From contig JAHEYT010000041.1 of NCBI GenBank assembly GCA_023251455.1, positions 1 through 58,744 on the forward strand: DNA of 58,744 nucleotides, read 5' to 3'. The first letter of the stretch is position 1, and each line of letters opens with the position of its first letter. The DNA comes from Bacteroidota bacterium (GTDB lineage Bacteria; Bacteroidota; Bacteroidia; Bacteroidales; Prolixibacteraceae). A program made the translations under genes and the position numbers. A model generated the notes under the pieces. The model had not been told where the DNA came from. It did not search any database and saw only the letters and a list, made by a program, of their open reading frames with translations. Below, one piece after another: positions 8,382 through 18,023 of the stretch.

Positions 8382-9479
8382 TTATTTGATGTTGAAATAT
8401 TCTTTGTAGCGGTTGTATAAATGGCCGGCCTGGAGATAGGACGACTGTGGACTCATGAAATGCGAGAATTCGAAAGTGATTCCTTTATCGTATCCGGCGC
8501 GGGCTGCGGCTTCCAGCTTCATACGTAGCTTGTCGAATTTAATTGGGAAAAATTTGATGGGCATGTCGCGGTCGAACGTTTCGGCGTTGGTCCAGCATTT
8601 CATGTTGTATTTGTCGGCCATCTTTTTATTTACTGAAAAGAAAGCATCCAACTCGTCGTAGTCGATGTGCCCATCCTGAAAGGCCACAGCATCAACCACA
8701 TCGTGAATTCCTTCGAATATTTCGCTCCATTCGCGTTCGTGTTCCTGAACCGAAACTGAATTCGCTTTGGTAATGTCGCTTCCGGCCGCTTCAACGGCTT
8801 TTTTGCCGTCAATCCATGGCGAAATAAAGGTTGGCAAACCTCCCGAAATATCTTTGCATTGTTTGCCCATGGCATGAAAGGCACCAATGGCACCTTTTGT
8901 TTTTCGGCTGATTTCGCCACTGATGTACCAACCTCCAAAACTTTTGTATTTGCTTCCGTAGTTTTTCCAAACTTCGTCGATCACATATTTATTGTCTTCC
9001 ACTTCCCAGCTTAAATCGCCGGTGTCCCAATATTTTCCGGAGTCGTACAAACCGAAATAAAATTTCATGCCATACTTTTCAGCCAGTCGACAGTACATAT
9101 CAACCAAATCAACCGATGGCATATAACAATTGTGTTTCTTGAGAAGGTATTCCGATGGATAGGTGATAAATTTTCGGTATCCTGATCGAATCATGATCAC
9201 CGTATCGATTCCAATGGCTTTCATATGGGCAAAATCGGCATCCCATTCCTTTTCTCCCCAGTTCTGGTGCGGAATATCGTGCGAAATCTCATCGAGGAAA
9301 GTTCCGGTAATTTTCAAGCCTTGGGCTTTTGGAACAATCAGTTTACTTTCAATTCCTGAAATGGATTGGCTTGGCTCAAAATCAGAAGCTAAGCCAACAA
9401 AAGGAAGAGTCATTGCTGCAATTCCGGTGAGTGATGTTTTTTTGAAGAAGTCGCGACGTGAGTTTTGCTCGTTTGACAT
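8382..9479 (-). CDS. DUF4434-like TIM-barrel protein with Tat-type signal
   Basis: 365 residues. The N-terminus carries a twin-arginine-type signal (SRRDFFKKTSLTGIAAM) followed by a hydrophobic stretch, so the protein is probably exported folded. The rest has alternating beta/alpha character and glycoside-hydrolase-like motifs (GGWYISGEIS near residue 175 and FEFSHFM near the C-terminus), resembling DUF4434/DUF5109 proteins of Bacteroidota sugar loci. A Glu in SGEIS is a plausible catalytic residue (inference). It sits between the epimerase and MFS genes. It may release or modify the sugar later imported, but no activity is established. Confidence 0.65.
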   Translation of the reverse strand: MSNEQNSRRDFFKKTSLTGIAAMTLPFVGLASDFEPSQSISGIESKLIVPKAQGLKITGTFLDEISHDIPHQNWGEKEWDADFAHMKAIGIDTVIMIRSGYRKFITYPSEYLLKKHNCYMPSVDLVDMYCRLAEKYGMKFYFGLYDSGKYWDTGDLSWEVEDNKYVIDEVWKNYGSKYKSFGGWYISGEISRKTKGAIGAFHAMGKQCKDISGGLPTFISPWIDGKKAVEAAGSDITKANSVSVQEHEREWSEIFEGIHDVVDAVAFQDGHIDYDELDAFFSVNKKMADKYNMKCWTNAETFDRDMPIKFFPIKFDKLRMKLEAAARAGYDKGITFEFSHFMSPQSSYLQAGHLYNRYKEYFNIK

Positions 9480-9530
9480 GACATATGGATTTTCGGTTCG
9501 ATTAAAAGTATTTATTTTATTTGGTGATTC

Positions 9531-10688
9531 TTATTCCAGAATTTTCCAGATTTCGTATAACCCGCGGGGAACATGAAAACAGCCTTTCCATTTGCCGCCT
9601 TTCAGTTCGAGTAGCGGCTTTCCTTCGCGGTTTAGGTAGCCAAACCATTCGGGGTACTCCGGATCTTTAAAGTGATTCCAGGTGTATTCGTGTATGGTTT
9701 CGAACCAGTTTCGGCAGGCTTCGTTTCCGGTTAAACGATACGCTTTTGCCATCGAAATCAGGGTTTCGATGTGAACCCACCATAGTTTTTGATCCCATTC
9801 CAGTTGTTGAACCGGATGGCCTTTCACGTCGAGGAAATAAAAAATTCCTCCGTATTTTTTGTCCCAGCCTTTTTCGGTTGAACGGAGTAAAATTTCAATG
9901 CACTTATCAATTAATGCCTTGTCGTTATTGCGTACAGCCAAATCCATCATAAACCACATCGACTCGTTGGTGTGGCCAGGATTTAGCAATCTTCCTTCAA
10001 ATGAATCGCTGAAATTGCCTTCCGGAGTGACGTTTTCAAGTATTAATCCTGATTCTTTGTCATAAAAAACCTCCATTACCTCTTTGATGAGTGGCTGAAT
10101 GGTTTTATTCACATGTTCGGTTCCAAGAATTTCTTCCATAATTAATGAAAGGTTGCACAAGATCATTGGCAACGAAAAGCTTTTCAATGGTCTTGTTCCG
10201 GGGTAAGCTTTGGTGTAAATTCCCTTCGGGTTATCCTGACGGTTCTGGATATTCGAGAAGGTATTCAGTGCAATTTGTTTGTGTTCTTCATTTGCTGTTG
10301 CTTTATAAAGCTCGCTGAAAGCCATGGCAGCAAAGCAATCGGAGAAAATATTGTATGGCTGAACCAGTGGTTTTCCTTCGCGGGTAAGCGAGAAATACCA
10401 GTTGCCATGCGCATCCATACCATGTTTCTTCATGAATTCAGCGCCATGCAAAGCCATATCGAGCCATTCCTGTTTTTGCTTTACCTTATTATATAGCATC
10501 GAAAAAAGCCAAACTTCGCGACCTTGAAGCCACATGAATTTATCTGTGTCGAAAACCTCACCGCGACGGTTGAGGCAGGTGAAATAACCTCCTGAAACCT
10601 CATCTTTTGAGTGGTTTAACCAAAAAGGGACAACAGATTCAAGCAATTCAGCTTTATATTGTCCGGCGTATTTTGCTAATTCGTTCAT
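9531..10688 (-). CDS. AGE-family sugar 2-epimerase (N-acylglucosamine / aldose epimerase type)
   Basis: 385 residues with the (alpha/alpha)6-barrel pattern of N-acylglucosamine 2-epimerase and cellobiose/mannose epimerases. Catalytic-type positions are visible: His in NPGHTNESMW (near residue 240), WWVHIE (near 305), and His in CFHVPRG near the C-terminus. It probably interconverts a sugar and its C2 epimer in the cytoplasm, as no signal peptide is seen. It is the first gene of the epimerase/DUF4434/MFS set. The region upstream carries AT-rich palindromes that may bind the adjacent ROK regulator. The substrate could be a free hexose such as mannose or glucose, or an N-acetylhexosamine, and the sequence does not decide. 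Confidence 0.85.
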   Translation of the reverse strand: MNELAKYAGQYKAELLESVVPFWLNHSKDEVSGGYFTCLNRRGEVFDTDKFMWLQGREVWLFSMLYNKVKQKQEWLDMALHGAEFMKKHGMDAHGNWYFSLTREGKPLVQPYNIFSDCFAAMAFSELYKATANEEHKQIALNTFSNIQNRQDNPKGIYTKAYPGTRPLKSFSLPMILCNLSLIMEEILGTEHVNKTIQPLIKEVMEVFYDKESGLILENVTPEGNFSDSFEGRLLNPGHTNESMWFMMDLAVRNNDKALIDKCIEILLRSTEKGWDKKYGGIFYFLDVKGHPVQQLEWDQKLWWVHIETLISMAKAYRLTGNEACRNWFETIHEYTWNHFKDPEYPEWFGYLNREGKPLLELKGGKWKGCFHVPRGLYEIWKILE

Positions 10689-10833
10689 TTTTGAATACTT
10701 TTTTGAGGATTATTTTTCTTTTGTCTTAATAGTGTCGCGTTAACTTCAAATTCCTTAGACTTGATTTATAAAGGATCTGAGTTTTTTAATTGTAAATTCA
10801 GATGTTAAATTAATTTAAATTTTTAAATTGTCG

Positions 10834-10861
10834 TTAATTATTAAATTAATTTAATAATTAA
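10834..10861. promoter_or_regulatory. Perfect 28-bp AT palindrome, candidate ROK operator
   Basis: The two 14-base halves (10834-10847 and 10848-10861) are exact reverse complements and contain TTATTAAA/TTTAATAA. A second perfect palindrome, TTAAATTAATTTAA, lies just beside it at 10805-10818. They lie upstream of the epimerase gene, which starts at 10688 on the minus strand. AT-rich palindromes are typical NagC/XylR-type ROK operators (family knowledge), and the same half-sites recur at the ROK gene's own 5' end. Confidence 0.55.
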
Positions 10862-10904
10862 AATATAAGATTCTGCTTTTTGTATCGTTTTCAGAAAAAA
10901 TGAA

Positions 10905-12131
10905 TTATTCGATGGAGTAAAGTAACTTGTCTCTAAGTATATAGCAGGCTCCAATAATACCAGCTTTTGAGCCGAGTGACGACATTTTTAGTTCCATGTC
11001 GAGGCTCACCAGACTTAATGAGTATTTATGAATGTTTGTGCGGACAGGTAACCGCAGATACATGCCAGTGTCGGCAAGCGCCCCTCCAAGTATAACCAGT
11101 TCCGGATTAAAAATATTGATAAGCATGGACAGATATCGGCCCAATTTACTGCCAATTTCATCGATGATTTCAATGGACAAAGAATCTTCGTTTTCAGTAA
11201 TGGCAGCTAAGATATCGTCAATGGTAATGTCGTCAATGGCTTTTTTTCCTGAAAGAATGGATGTTGACCCGTTTTCGAGTGCCTTCTTGAATTTTCGTTC
11301 CAGCGCAATTCCCGAGATCTCGGTTTCGAGGCAGCCTTTTTTCCCGCAATGGCAAATGATTTCGTTGTCGAAAACCGGACTATGCCCAAATTCGCCGGAA
11401 TAACCCGATTTTCCGTAATACAATTTCCCGTTCGATACGATGCCGATTCCAACTCCCCATCCAATATTTACAAAGATGACATCCTTCTCGTTTTGAACGA
11501 CACCATTGTTGTATTCACCGTAAGTCATGGCGCGGGTGTCGTTTTCGAGGAATGTTTTTATGTGTATCTCCGATTCGATGATTTCGCTCAATGGCTTTTC
11601 TTCAAAGAAAAAGTAGCTGTAGCTGAACCCTTTGCGCGAATTGATTCGTCCACTGAGGTTAATGCAGGCGCCAATTATTTTTTCGCGCGGCACTCCTGAA
11701 TCGTCGACAAATCGGTTGATAATTGAACACAACGACGAAAGCTATTCTCTTGTATTTTCAAGCGTGTATGAAATATTTTCGGAAAGTTGAACGAATTTGT
11801 TGTTGAAATCCTGAATGCCAATGTTGATCGAGTTTCGTTTCACTTCAACGCCCAGGTAATAACAGGCGTTTGGATTTATTCCATATTGTGATGGCCGCCT
11901 TCCTCCGGCAGTGTCTACTTTTCCGGTTTCCGAGACGATACCTTCTTCAATCAGTTCCGAAACAATTTTAGTAACCGTTGGTATGCTGAAGTCGGTTTCT
12001 TTACAGAGTTCGGCTATCGTCGCTACGCCTGTCAAGGTGAGGCGTTTAATGATGCTCTTTTTGAGTTTGATCAGTTTCAGCGCCGAAAGCGAAATGTCTT
12101 CAGGATAATCGAGCAGTATGGAAAGATTCAT
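10905..12131 (-). pseudogene. ROK-family repressor interrupted by an in-frame TAG
   Basis: One continuous minus-strand frame of about 408 codons encodes a NagC/XylR-type ROK regulator: an N-terminal winged helix (TLTGVATIAELCKE then SIPTVTKIVSELIEEG), then the ROK sugar-kinase-like domain with VNIGWGVGIGIV, the zinc-binding CHCGKKGCLE and a C-terminal NPELVILGGAL. A single TAG at 11744-11742 splits it after about 129 codons, between NTRE and LSSLCSI. Both sides align to the expected family without any frame change. Restart at a TTG (11732) would give a protein lacking the DNA-binding domain. This is a nonsense mutation, a base error, or true loss of function. Intact, it would control the epimerase/transporter and GH127 genes around it. 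Confidence 0.85.
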
Positions 12132-12135
12132 GATG

Positions 12136-12179
12136 GTTATTAAAACAATTTAGAAATAAGGTTCAGCTTATTTAATAAC
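12136..12179. promoter_or_regulatory. Inverted repeats at the ROK gene 5' end, candidate self-operator
   Basis: GTTATTAAA (12136-12144) and TTTAATAAC (12171-12179) are inverted copies of the half-site found in the palindrome at 10834-10861. Nested inside is AAATAAG (12154-12160) with CTTATTT (12167-12173). The position just upstream of the ROK start (12131, minus) fits autoregulation, though no binding data exist. Confidence 0.4.
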
Positions 12180-12218
12180 TCAAAAGAAACGATTTACGTT
12201 CGGAAATCCAAACATTCA

Positions 12219-14249
12219 TTATTTCACAATTGGGAATGCCACAATTCTTATTTTGGTGCATCCGATTGGAACAAGCGTCAATTGGTTCGTTTTTTCTGAT
12301 ACTTTTCCTTTGTAAATTCCATCACGGGCGGTTACGGGCTGAAAAGCAACTCCTTCAACGGCTTTCCATCCGGGAATTTGCTTTCCTGGAACAGTTATTT
12401 CGATAGGTGCGTGCGCCAGATTCCAAACGAAATCTGAATTCACGGTTTTAATCTGCGCCACCTTTATGTGTTCTTTTGGATTTTTAACCGCATCCTGAAC
12501 CAATCCGTAATTCCACTCCGATTCAGGAAATACCGAAAAGTAGTCGCCTTCTTTTTCGTCATTGCCTTTTTCCCAGCGCTCTTTAATCTTGAGTGCATAA
12601 ACCAACGGCCCGCGTTCTACTGCCGCCGAGTTTCGCCCCCAGTTAGAAATAGTGACTTCCATTGGAAAGTTCACAACCAATTGATCGAGGTTCGACCATT
12701 TGCGATTAATCGAAATGATTTGTCCATTGTTTTCTACAGGTAATTTTTTGCCATTTATTTTGATCGAAGGATCTTTGCACCAGGCTGGAATCCGGATGTC
12801 AAGCGGAAATTCGACCGAAGTCTTCATTTTAAGATCAAACTGAATCTTTTCGTCAAAAGGATAATTGGTCGTTTCAACAATCTCAATTTCATTATTGTCA
12901 GCTCCAACGGTGGTTTTGACCGTATTTGGACTGAAAGCCAATGCCGCCAACCCATTTTTTGCATTCTTGAACCACAAGTGTTGGGCGAATTTTGGCCAGC
13001 CCTGGTGCATATTTGCCAGGCAGCAGGTGTATCCGCTCCGCATTCCAAGCACATTGTTCATCTCACGGTCGAAAGGCAGCGAAAAATTAAAAACCCCGCG
13101 CGAAATCTGTACCTGATTAGCAATCTGAAAATATTGTTTGTTGTTGTAATCGTCGGTTGTTTGCGATGGGAGTGCGTTGAAAGTCATTCGTTCCAAAGCA
13201 TCCATGTAGAAGGGGTCGCCGGTAATTCCGATTATTTCTTCCAGCGAATACATCGACTCAACGATGGCACAAAGTTCGGTTCCCTGGGTTGGGTCGTTCC
13301 CGTGTAAATCTTCGTCGGCCGAAAAAATCCCCATGGGAAGGCCGTGCAGTGTCATTAAATCATTAAATCCAGTTTTTAAGGCTTTCAGGTATTTTTCGTC
13401 ACCCGTGCGCTGGTAATTTATTGCCGGTGATTTTATGGCCATGCCCACATTCACGCCATGTCGGTGCATCCAGCGGTCGCCATTTTGGTAAGCTGCAGCC
13501 CAGATCACCCAATCACGGTTTCCGAGCCATTCGCTCCAGTTGAACGATTGCGATTCAATTAGACTGGCTAATTCGAGCAACGATTCATCTTTTGTGATCT
13601 GAAACAACCACTGCGCCATCATCACATTTTCGGTTCCCCGCGAGGTTGCCCATTCCGTCCAATTTCCAAGCGGGGCGTTTTTGAGCGCATTGATCTGGAA
13701 TTCAAAATACTTTTTCATGAATCCGATTACACGTGGATCGCCAGTAGCCTGAAAGTACTGTTTCATTACTTTCAGCATCACCATTTTAGGCCACCAATCG
13801 TCGCCTGCTTCTTTTACATTTTTGATTGTGACAACTGTATCGTTTTGTTGTTCAAATTTGGTAATTCCGCCAAAATAGCCCGACGGACGCTGGTGGTCGA
13901 TGGTCCAGTCGATGTATTTCTTTACTTTTTTCTGAAGGGTCACATCTTTAAGTAACCATGCCAACGGCACAGCGCCATCGAGCCAGTAAGGAGTTTCTTC
14001 CCACGCATCGCCTGCCCCACCAAGCCAGCCATTGTTTTTTCCTACCTTAGTATAAACTTCATCCAGATGGCCAGAAGTCCCATTGCGCATAATTTGCAGC
14101 TGATGTTTCAGCCAACCTTCAGGTTGAATGGCTCCTAAAGGTAATTCCTGATAGACAGGTTGCATAAATTTTTCTGTTCCGGAAAGACTTTGTCCGAAAA
14201 TATGGAATGAAATCAAGCAGATTATCAGCAATGAAAGAGCGTATTTCAT
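12219..14249 (-). CDS. GH127-type glycosidase (beta-L-arabinofuranosidase family, DUF1680)
   Basis: About 676 residues from the ATG at 14249, which begins a clear signal peptide (MKYALSLLIICLISFHIFG). An upstream in-frame start at 14327 would bury that peptide and is rejected. The (alpha/alpha)6 catalytic domain shows the zinc/cysteine features of GH127: a Glu-Leu-Cys segment (GTELCAIVE, near residue 325) and the Cys-Cys pair in YTCCLANMHQGW (near residue 415). The family removes beta-L-arabinofuranose through a cysteine nucleophile. Related families act on other furanosides, so the substrate is uncertain. It is exported, probably to the periplasm. It sits directly upstream, on the same strand, of the broken ROK gene. 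Confidence 0.85.
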   Translation of the reverse strand: MKYALSLLIICLISFHIFGQSLSGTEKFMQPVYQELPLGAIQPEGWLKHQLQIMRNGTSGHLDEVYTKVGKNNGWLGGAGDAWEETPYWLDGAVPLAWLLKDVTLQKKVKKYIDWTIDHQRPSGYFGGITKFEQQNDTVVTIKNVKEAGDDWWPKMVMLKVMKQYFQATGDPRVIGFMKKYFEFQINALKNAPLGNWTEWATSRGTENVMMAQWLFQITKDESLLELASLIESQSFNWSEWLGNRDWVIWAAAYQNGDRWMHRHGVNVGMAIKSPAINYQRTGDEKYLKALKTGFNDLMTLHGLPMGIFSADEDLHGNDPTQGTELCAIVESMYSLEEIIGITGDPFYMDALERMTFNALPSQTTDDYNNKQYFQIANQVQISRGVFNFSLPFDREMNNVLGMRSGYTCCLANMHQGWPKFAQHLWFKNAKNGLAALAFSPNTVKTTVGADNNEIEIVETTNYPFDEKIQFDLKMKTSVEFPLDIRIPAWCKDPSIKINGKKLPVENNGQIISINRKWSNLDQLVVNFPMEVTISNWGRNSAAVERGPLVYALKIKERWEKGNDEKEGDYFSVFPESEWNYGLVQDAVKNPKEHIKVAQIKTVNSDFVWNLAHAPIEITVPGKQIPGWKAVEGVAFQPVTARDGIYKGKVSEKTNQLTLVPIGCTKIRIVAFPIVK

Positions 14250-14450
14250 ATAGATTGTGTGTTTAGTTAAATCATTTTGTTGTACGAATATCGGTAATTC
14301 ATAATAAATACAAGCAAGTAGACCCAAATACTCTTCAACTCAACAGTTTTTTATATTGCTTGATTTAGGAACCTGCTATTATTTGGTTTTTGCTTCAAAA
14401 ACGTGGATATTTCTATACTTTTACGCGAACAAATCCCGAAATTTCTCATC

Positions 14451-17285
14451 ATGCTTTCCGGAAAATACAATCAACTATATCAGCAACTTACGCCACAAAT
14501 TGATCCGAAACGAATCTTTCACGATCCGCTTCATACTTTGGCTTTTGGAACAGATGCGAGTTTTTACCGGCTCATTCCGAAAATGGTAATTAAAGCCAAA
14601 AACGAAGAAGAGGTTTCATTCATCCTGAAAGAAAGTTCAAAGCTTGCGATACCTGTAACTTTTCGTGCTGCTGGAACCAGCCTTTCAGGTCAGGCCATTT
14701 CCGATTCGGTACTTGTGATTGCCGGAAACCACTGGACGAAATTTAAAATCGATGCTGATGGTTTGAAAATTAGCTTGCAGCCGGGTTTGACCGGTGGAAA
14801 AGTCAACTCACTTCTAGCTCGCTACGGACGAAAAATAGGCCCTGATCCGGCTTCGATTGACGCAGCCATGATTGGCGGAATTGCCGCCAATAACGCCAGT
14901 GGCATGTGTTGTGGAACAGCCGAGAATTCGTACAAGACAGTTGCCAGCATGCGCGTCATTTTTGCCGATGGTTCGCTGCTTGATACTTCTAATCCTGAAA
15001 GTAAAGTTCAATTCGGTCAAACTCATCCGCAATTGATTCAGGATATTACAGAGATGGCTGCATCGGTAAAGGCCGATTCGGAATTGGCCAACCGGATTAC
15101 CCGGAAGTTTAAAATGAAAAACACCACCGGATACAGCCTGAATGCGTTGGTCGATTTTGCCGATCCGTTTGAAATTATTGAACATCTGATGATTGGCTCG
15201 GAAGGAACTCTGGGTTTTATCGCCGAAATCAGTTACAAAACGGTTGTGGAACATCCATTCAGGGCCAGCTCTTTGATGATTTTTCCGGATATCGAAAAAG
15301 CCTGTAATGCCGTTTCTCTCCTGAAGTTGGCACCTGTGACTGCTGTTGAACTTATTGACCGTGAAGGTTTGCGATCGGTTGAAGATCAGTCAGGAGTGCC
15401 CGGATACCTGAAAACGCTCAGTCCAAAAGCAAGCGCCATTCTGGTAGAAACCCGCGCCCTCCATAAAGAAGAACTTGACCAGCAAATAGCAGTCATTCTT
15501 GATACTATAAAGGCAATTCCTTCTGAAATACCCATTGAATTTACTACGGTTCCATCGGAATATGCCTTGCTTTGGAAAATCCGCAAAGGAATGTTTCCAT
15601 CCATTGGAGCCATTCGAAAGACAGGAACTACAGTTATTATTGAGGATGTTGCGTTCCCTGTGGCCTGGCTATCCGAGGCAACGCTCGATTTGCACCGGCT
15701 ATTCGCAAAATGGGGGTATCACGAAGCTGTGATTTTTGGCCATGCGCTGGAAGGAAACCTGCATTTTGTGTTTACCCAGGATTTTGGTTCACAGAGCGAG
15801 ATAGATCGCTACGCCAGCTTTATGGCCGATGTGGCCGATTTGGTAGTTTCGAAATACGATGGTGCGCTCAAAGCAGAACATGGCACTGGCCGAAATATGG
15901 CGCCCTTTGTTGAAAAGGAGTGGGGGAGCGAAGCGTACCAGTTAATGAAGCTGATTAAACAAATCTTCGACCCGCAAAACCTGCTCAATCCGGGTGTTAT
16001 CCTGAACAATGATCCGGAAGCACACCTCAAAAACCTGAAACCGATTCCGGCAGCCAGCGAAAAAATTGATAAGTGTATTGAATGTGGATTTTGTGAACCA
16101 ACTTGCGTTTCGGCGGAGTTAACGCTCACTCCACGTCAGCGAATCGTAGTTTATCGCGAGATGGCCAGTCTGGCAAAAACAGGGCACAAACCGCACATGG
16201 CAGCTTCACTTGCCAAAGCCTATCAATACGCCGGAAATGAAACCTGCGCCACCGATGGTCTGTGCGCCACCGCTTGTCCGGTTAAAATCGATACCGGCAA
16301 ACTGATTAAAAGTTTGCGCACCGAAGAAATTGGTTCAGGACAAAATCGAGCCGTTTGGATTGCCGACCGCATGGCCGGAACAACTGCTGTTGTTCGTAAA
16401 TCGCTTTCAGTGGTTGGATTCTTCCATTCAATTCTAGGAACTCCAATAATGAAGGGAATTTCGGGAGGACTCAGAACTATCTCAGGAAATCGTATTCCTC
16501 TTTGGAGTCCATATATGCCACTCGGAGCTAAAAAGATAAAAACCGATCAGGTGCTCACGACCAAACTGGAAAAGAAAGTGGTGTATTTTCCATCGTGCAT
16601 CAACCGGGCAATGGGCGTTTCAAAGGAACACCGCAAAGAAAAACAGCTTTCTGAAAAGATGGTTGAGCTACTGAATAAAGGCGGTTTCGAGGTTATTTAT
16701 TCTGAAAACCTGAACAGTTTATGTTGTGGGATGGCTTTTTCGAGCAAAGGATACACGGACGCAGGAGGCAAAAAATCGAACGAGTTGGAAGCTGCTTTGT
16801 TAAAGGCCAGCGAAAATGGCAAATACCCGGTTTTATGTGACATGAGTCCGTGCCTGTTTACCATGAAAGAGAATATGAAATCAGGCATGAAGCTTTACGA
16901 ACCGGTTGAATTTATTCTCGAATATTTACTTCCGAACCTGGAGATAACACCATTACAGGAAATAATCACCGTATTTCCTGTTTGCAGCATGAAAAAAATG
17001 GGATTGGAAGATAAGCTTGTTGAACTTGCTGAGAAGTGTGCAACAAAAGTGGTTGTTCCTGAAACCAACTGTTGCGGTTTTGCTGGCGATCGTGGTTTTT
17101 CATTTCCGGAGTTGAACAAACACGGGCTACGCAACCTGAAAGCCCAGCTTCCGGAAGGTGTTCGTTACGGTTACTCAACCAGCCGAACCTGCGAAATTGG
17201 GCTCAGCCTTCATTCCGGAGTTTCACACCAGTCAATAGTTTATTTGGTTGATAAGGTAAGCAAAGCGAAAGTTATTAACGGATGA
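14451..17285 (+). CDS. FAD-linked oxidase fused to Fe-S/CCG domains (D-lactate dehydrogenase-like)
   Basis: About 944 residues combining a GlcD/D-lactate-dehydrogenase flavoprotein with a GlpC-like electron-transfer part. The FAD-binding PCMH domain includes FRAAGTSLSGQ and GGIAANNASGM near residues 75-150. The FAD-oxidase C-terminal domain ends at HGTGRNMAPF near residue 480. Two 4Fe-4S motifs follow (CIECGFCEPTC near 540 and CATDGLCATACP near 600), then two CCG cysteine-rich domains (LCCGMAF and NCCGFAGDRG). It probably oxidises D-lactate or another 2-hydroxy acid and passes electrons to quinones at the inner membrane. The ATG at 14451 is preferred over a GTG at 14403. It is divergent from the GH127 gene and monocistronic, with a terminator after it. 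Confidence 0.9.
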   Translation: MLSGKYNQLYQQLTPQIDPKRIFHDPLHTLAFGTDASFYRLIPKMVIKAKNEEEVSFILKESSKLAIPVTFRAAGTSLSGQAISDSVLVIAGNHWTKFKIDADGLKISLQPGLTGGKVNSLLARYGRKIGPDPASIDAAMIGGIAANNASGMCCGTAENSYKTVASMRVIFADGSLLDTSNPESKVQFGQTHPQLIQDITEMAASVKADSELANRITRKFKMKNTTGYSLNALVDFADPFEIIEHLMIGSEGTLGFIAEISYKTVVEHPFRASSLMIFPDIEKACNAVSLLKLAPVTAVELIDREGLRSVEDQSGVPGYLKTLSPKASAILVETRALHKEELDQQIAVILDTIKAIPSEIPIEFTTVPSEYALLWKIRKGMFPSIGAIRKTGTTVIIEDVAFPVAWLSEATLDLHRLFAKWGYHEAVIFGHALEGNLHFVFTQDFGSQSEIDRYASFMADVADLVVSKYDGALKAEHGTGRNMAPFVEKEWGSEAYQLMKLIKQIFDPQNLLNPGVILNNDPEAHLKNLKPIPAASEKIDKCIECGFCEPTCVSAELTLTPRQRIVVYREMASLAKTGHKPHMAASLAKAYQYAGNETCATDGLCATACPVKIDTGKLIKSLRTEEIGSGQNRAVWIADRMAGTTAVVRKSLSVVGFFHSILGTPIMKGISGGLRTISGNRIPLWSPYMPLGAKKIKTDQVLTTKLEKKVVYFPSCINRAMGVSKEHRKEKQLSEKMVELLNKGGFEVIYSENLNSLCCGMAFSSKGYTDAGGKKSNELEAALLKASENGKYPVLCDMSPCLFTMKENMKSGMKLYEPVEFILEYLLPNLEITPLQEIITVFPVCSMKKMGLEDKLVELAEKCATKVVVPETNCCGFAGDRGFSFPELNKHGLRNLKAQLPEGVRYGYSTSRTCEIGLSLHSGVSHQSIVYLVDKVSKAKVING

Positions 17286-17292
17286 AAATAAC

Positions 17293-17328
17293 AAACCCAA
17301 CTACTTTTTAAACAAGTAATTGGGTTTT
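17293..17328 (+). terminator. Terminator after the FAD/Fe-S gene
   Basis: Stem AAACCCAA (17293-17300) with TTGGGTTT (17320-17327), one mismatch, then TACTT with AAGTA. It is followed by T-rich sequence just before tRNA-His on the other strand, and may act in both directions. Confidence 0.7.
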
Positions 17329-17333
17329 AGTTG

Positions 17334-17408
17334 GGTGGATGATGGGATTTGAACCCACGACCCCTGGAACCACAATCCAGTGCTCTAACCAGCTGAGCTA
17401 CAACCACC
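17334..17408 (-). tRNA. tRNA-His (GTG)
   Basis: Folds as a cloverleaf on the minus strand with the TTGTGGT anticodon loop (anticodon GTG), a standard D arm (AGCTCAGCTGGTTAGAGC) and T arm (GGGTTCAAATCCC). The extra 5' G (17408) opposite the discriminator C (17334) is the identity hallmark of tRNA-His. CCA is not encoded. There is one T-T mismatch in the acceptor stem. Confidence 0.96.
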
Positions 17409-17427
17409 GTGTATGATTTTGCGGTTG

Positions 17428-17435
17428 CAAATATA
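17428..17435 (-). promoter_or_regulatory. -7 box of the tRNA-His promoter
   Basis: On the minus strand the sequence reads TATATTTG, an exact match to the Bacteroidota -7 element TAnnTTTG, about 20 bases before the tRNA 5' end. ATTG about 21 bases further upstream may be a weak -33 element. The tRNA-Arg gene in this window has the same box and a very similar following sequence. Confidence 0.6.
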
Positions 17436-17624
17436 GTATTAAATTTTTTAGTTGTGCAATAGGAACAATACGTTTTTTAGTTTTTTTTGACTTCCGGAGA
17501 GGTGCTGAATTTGACTTGCGAAAAATAAATCAGTACGAATTATTGATAAATATTTGAAGCGAAGAATGTTACAAGTTTTGTGCTTGTCTGAATATTTCGG
17601 TCGTCAGACAAGGATTACACAAAC

Positions 17625-18023
17625 TTAAAGTTTACTTTTATGAATTAGTCCTCCTTTTTCATTCAAAAGTAAGGAGAATCTAATCAGCGTTTCGTCGCGG
17701 ACAATAAGTTCGTACCCCACAATTTCATCTTCCCTGATCTCAATTACATTCATTAATTCGCCGTGCAGAGCCGCTTTTCTCTTGATGTGTTCAGGTGTAG
17801 TATGAATTGGAAGATTCTTCTTTAAGTTAAGTAATTTACCCAACGAATCGAAACGGGCAATGTATTCAATGTCTTCAAGGTAAAAAATAGCTTCGTAGAA
17901 ATCGTCGGAATGGAGCCATTCAACATTAATGGAATCTCCAAATTTCTTAAAGAATGAACTTTTTACAGCTTCGGGCAACGAAACATTAGAAAAACTAAAT
18001 ATTTTGCTTAAAATGTTTTTCAT
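17625..18023 (-). CDS. PepSY-like (BLIP-like fold) small protein
   Basis: 132 residues with no clear signal peptide and no membrane segment. The pattern VKSSFFKKFGDSINVEWLHS, then YEAIFYLEDIEYIARFD followed by GKLL, resembles the PepSY-like beta-lactamase-inhibitor fold of Bacteroidota (sequence such as 'F..A.NV.W....YEA.F...G....FD..GKLL'). No enzyme motif is seen. It lies between tRNA-His and the ECF sigma gene on the same strand, 138 bases after the sigma gene. It could belong to that sigma factor's circuit, but it does not look like a membrane anti-sigma factor. Function unknown. Confidence 0.6.
   Translation of the reverse strand: MKNILSKIFSFSNVSLPEAVKSSFFKKFGDSINVEWLHSDDFYEAIFYLEDIEYIARFDSLGKLLNLKKNLPIHTTPEHIKRKAALHGELMNVIEIREDEIVGYELIVRDETLIRFSLLLNEKGGLIHKSKL

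Noticed and set aside
11742..11744. TAG read through as pyrrolysine in the ROK gene
   Set aside because: No pyl genes are visible and ROK proteins do not use pyrrolysine. A simple nonsense mutation is likelier.
14328..14450. Longer starts for the GH127 protein (14327) and the FAD/Fe-S protein (14403)
   Set aside because: The GH127 extension would bury a clear signal peptide, and the FAD/Fe-S extension needs GTG and adds no family residues.
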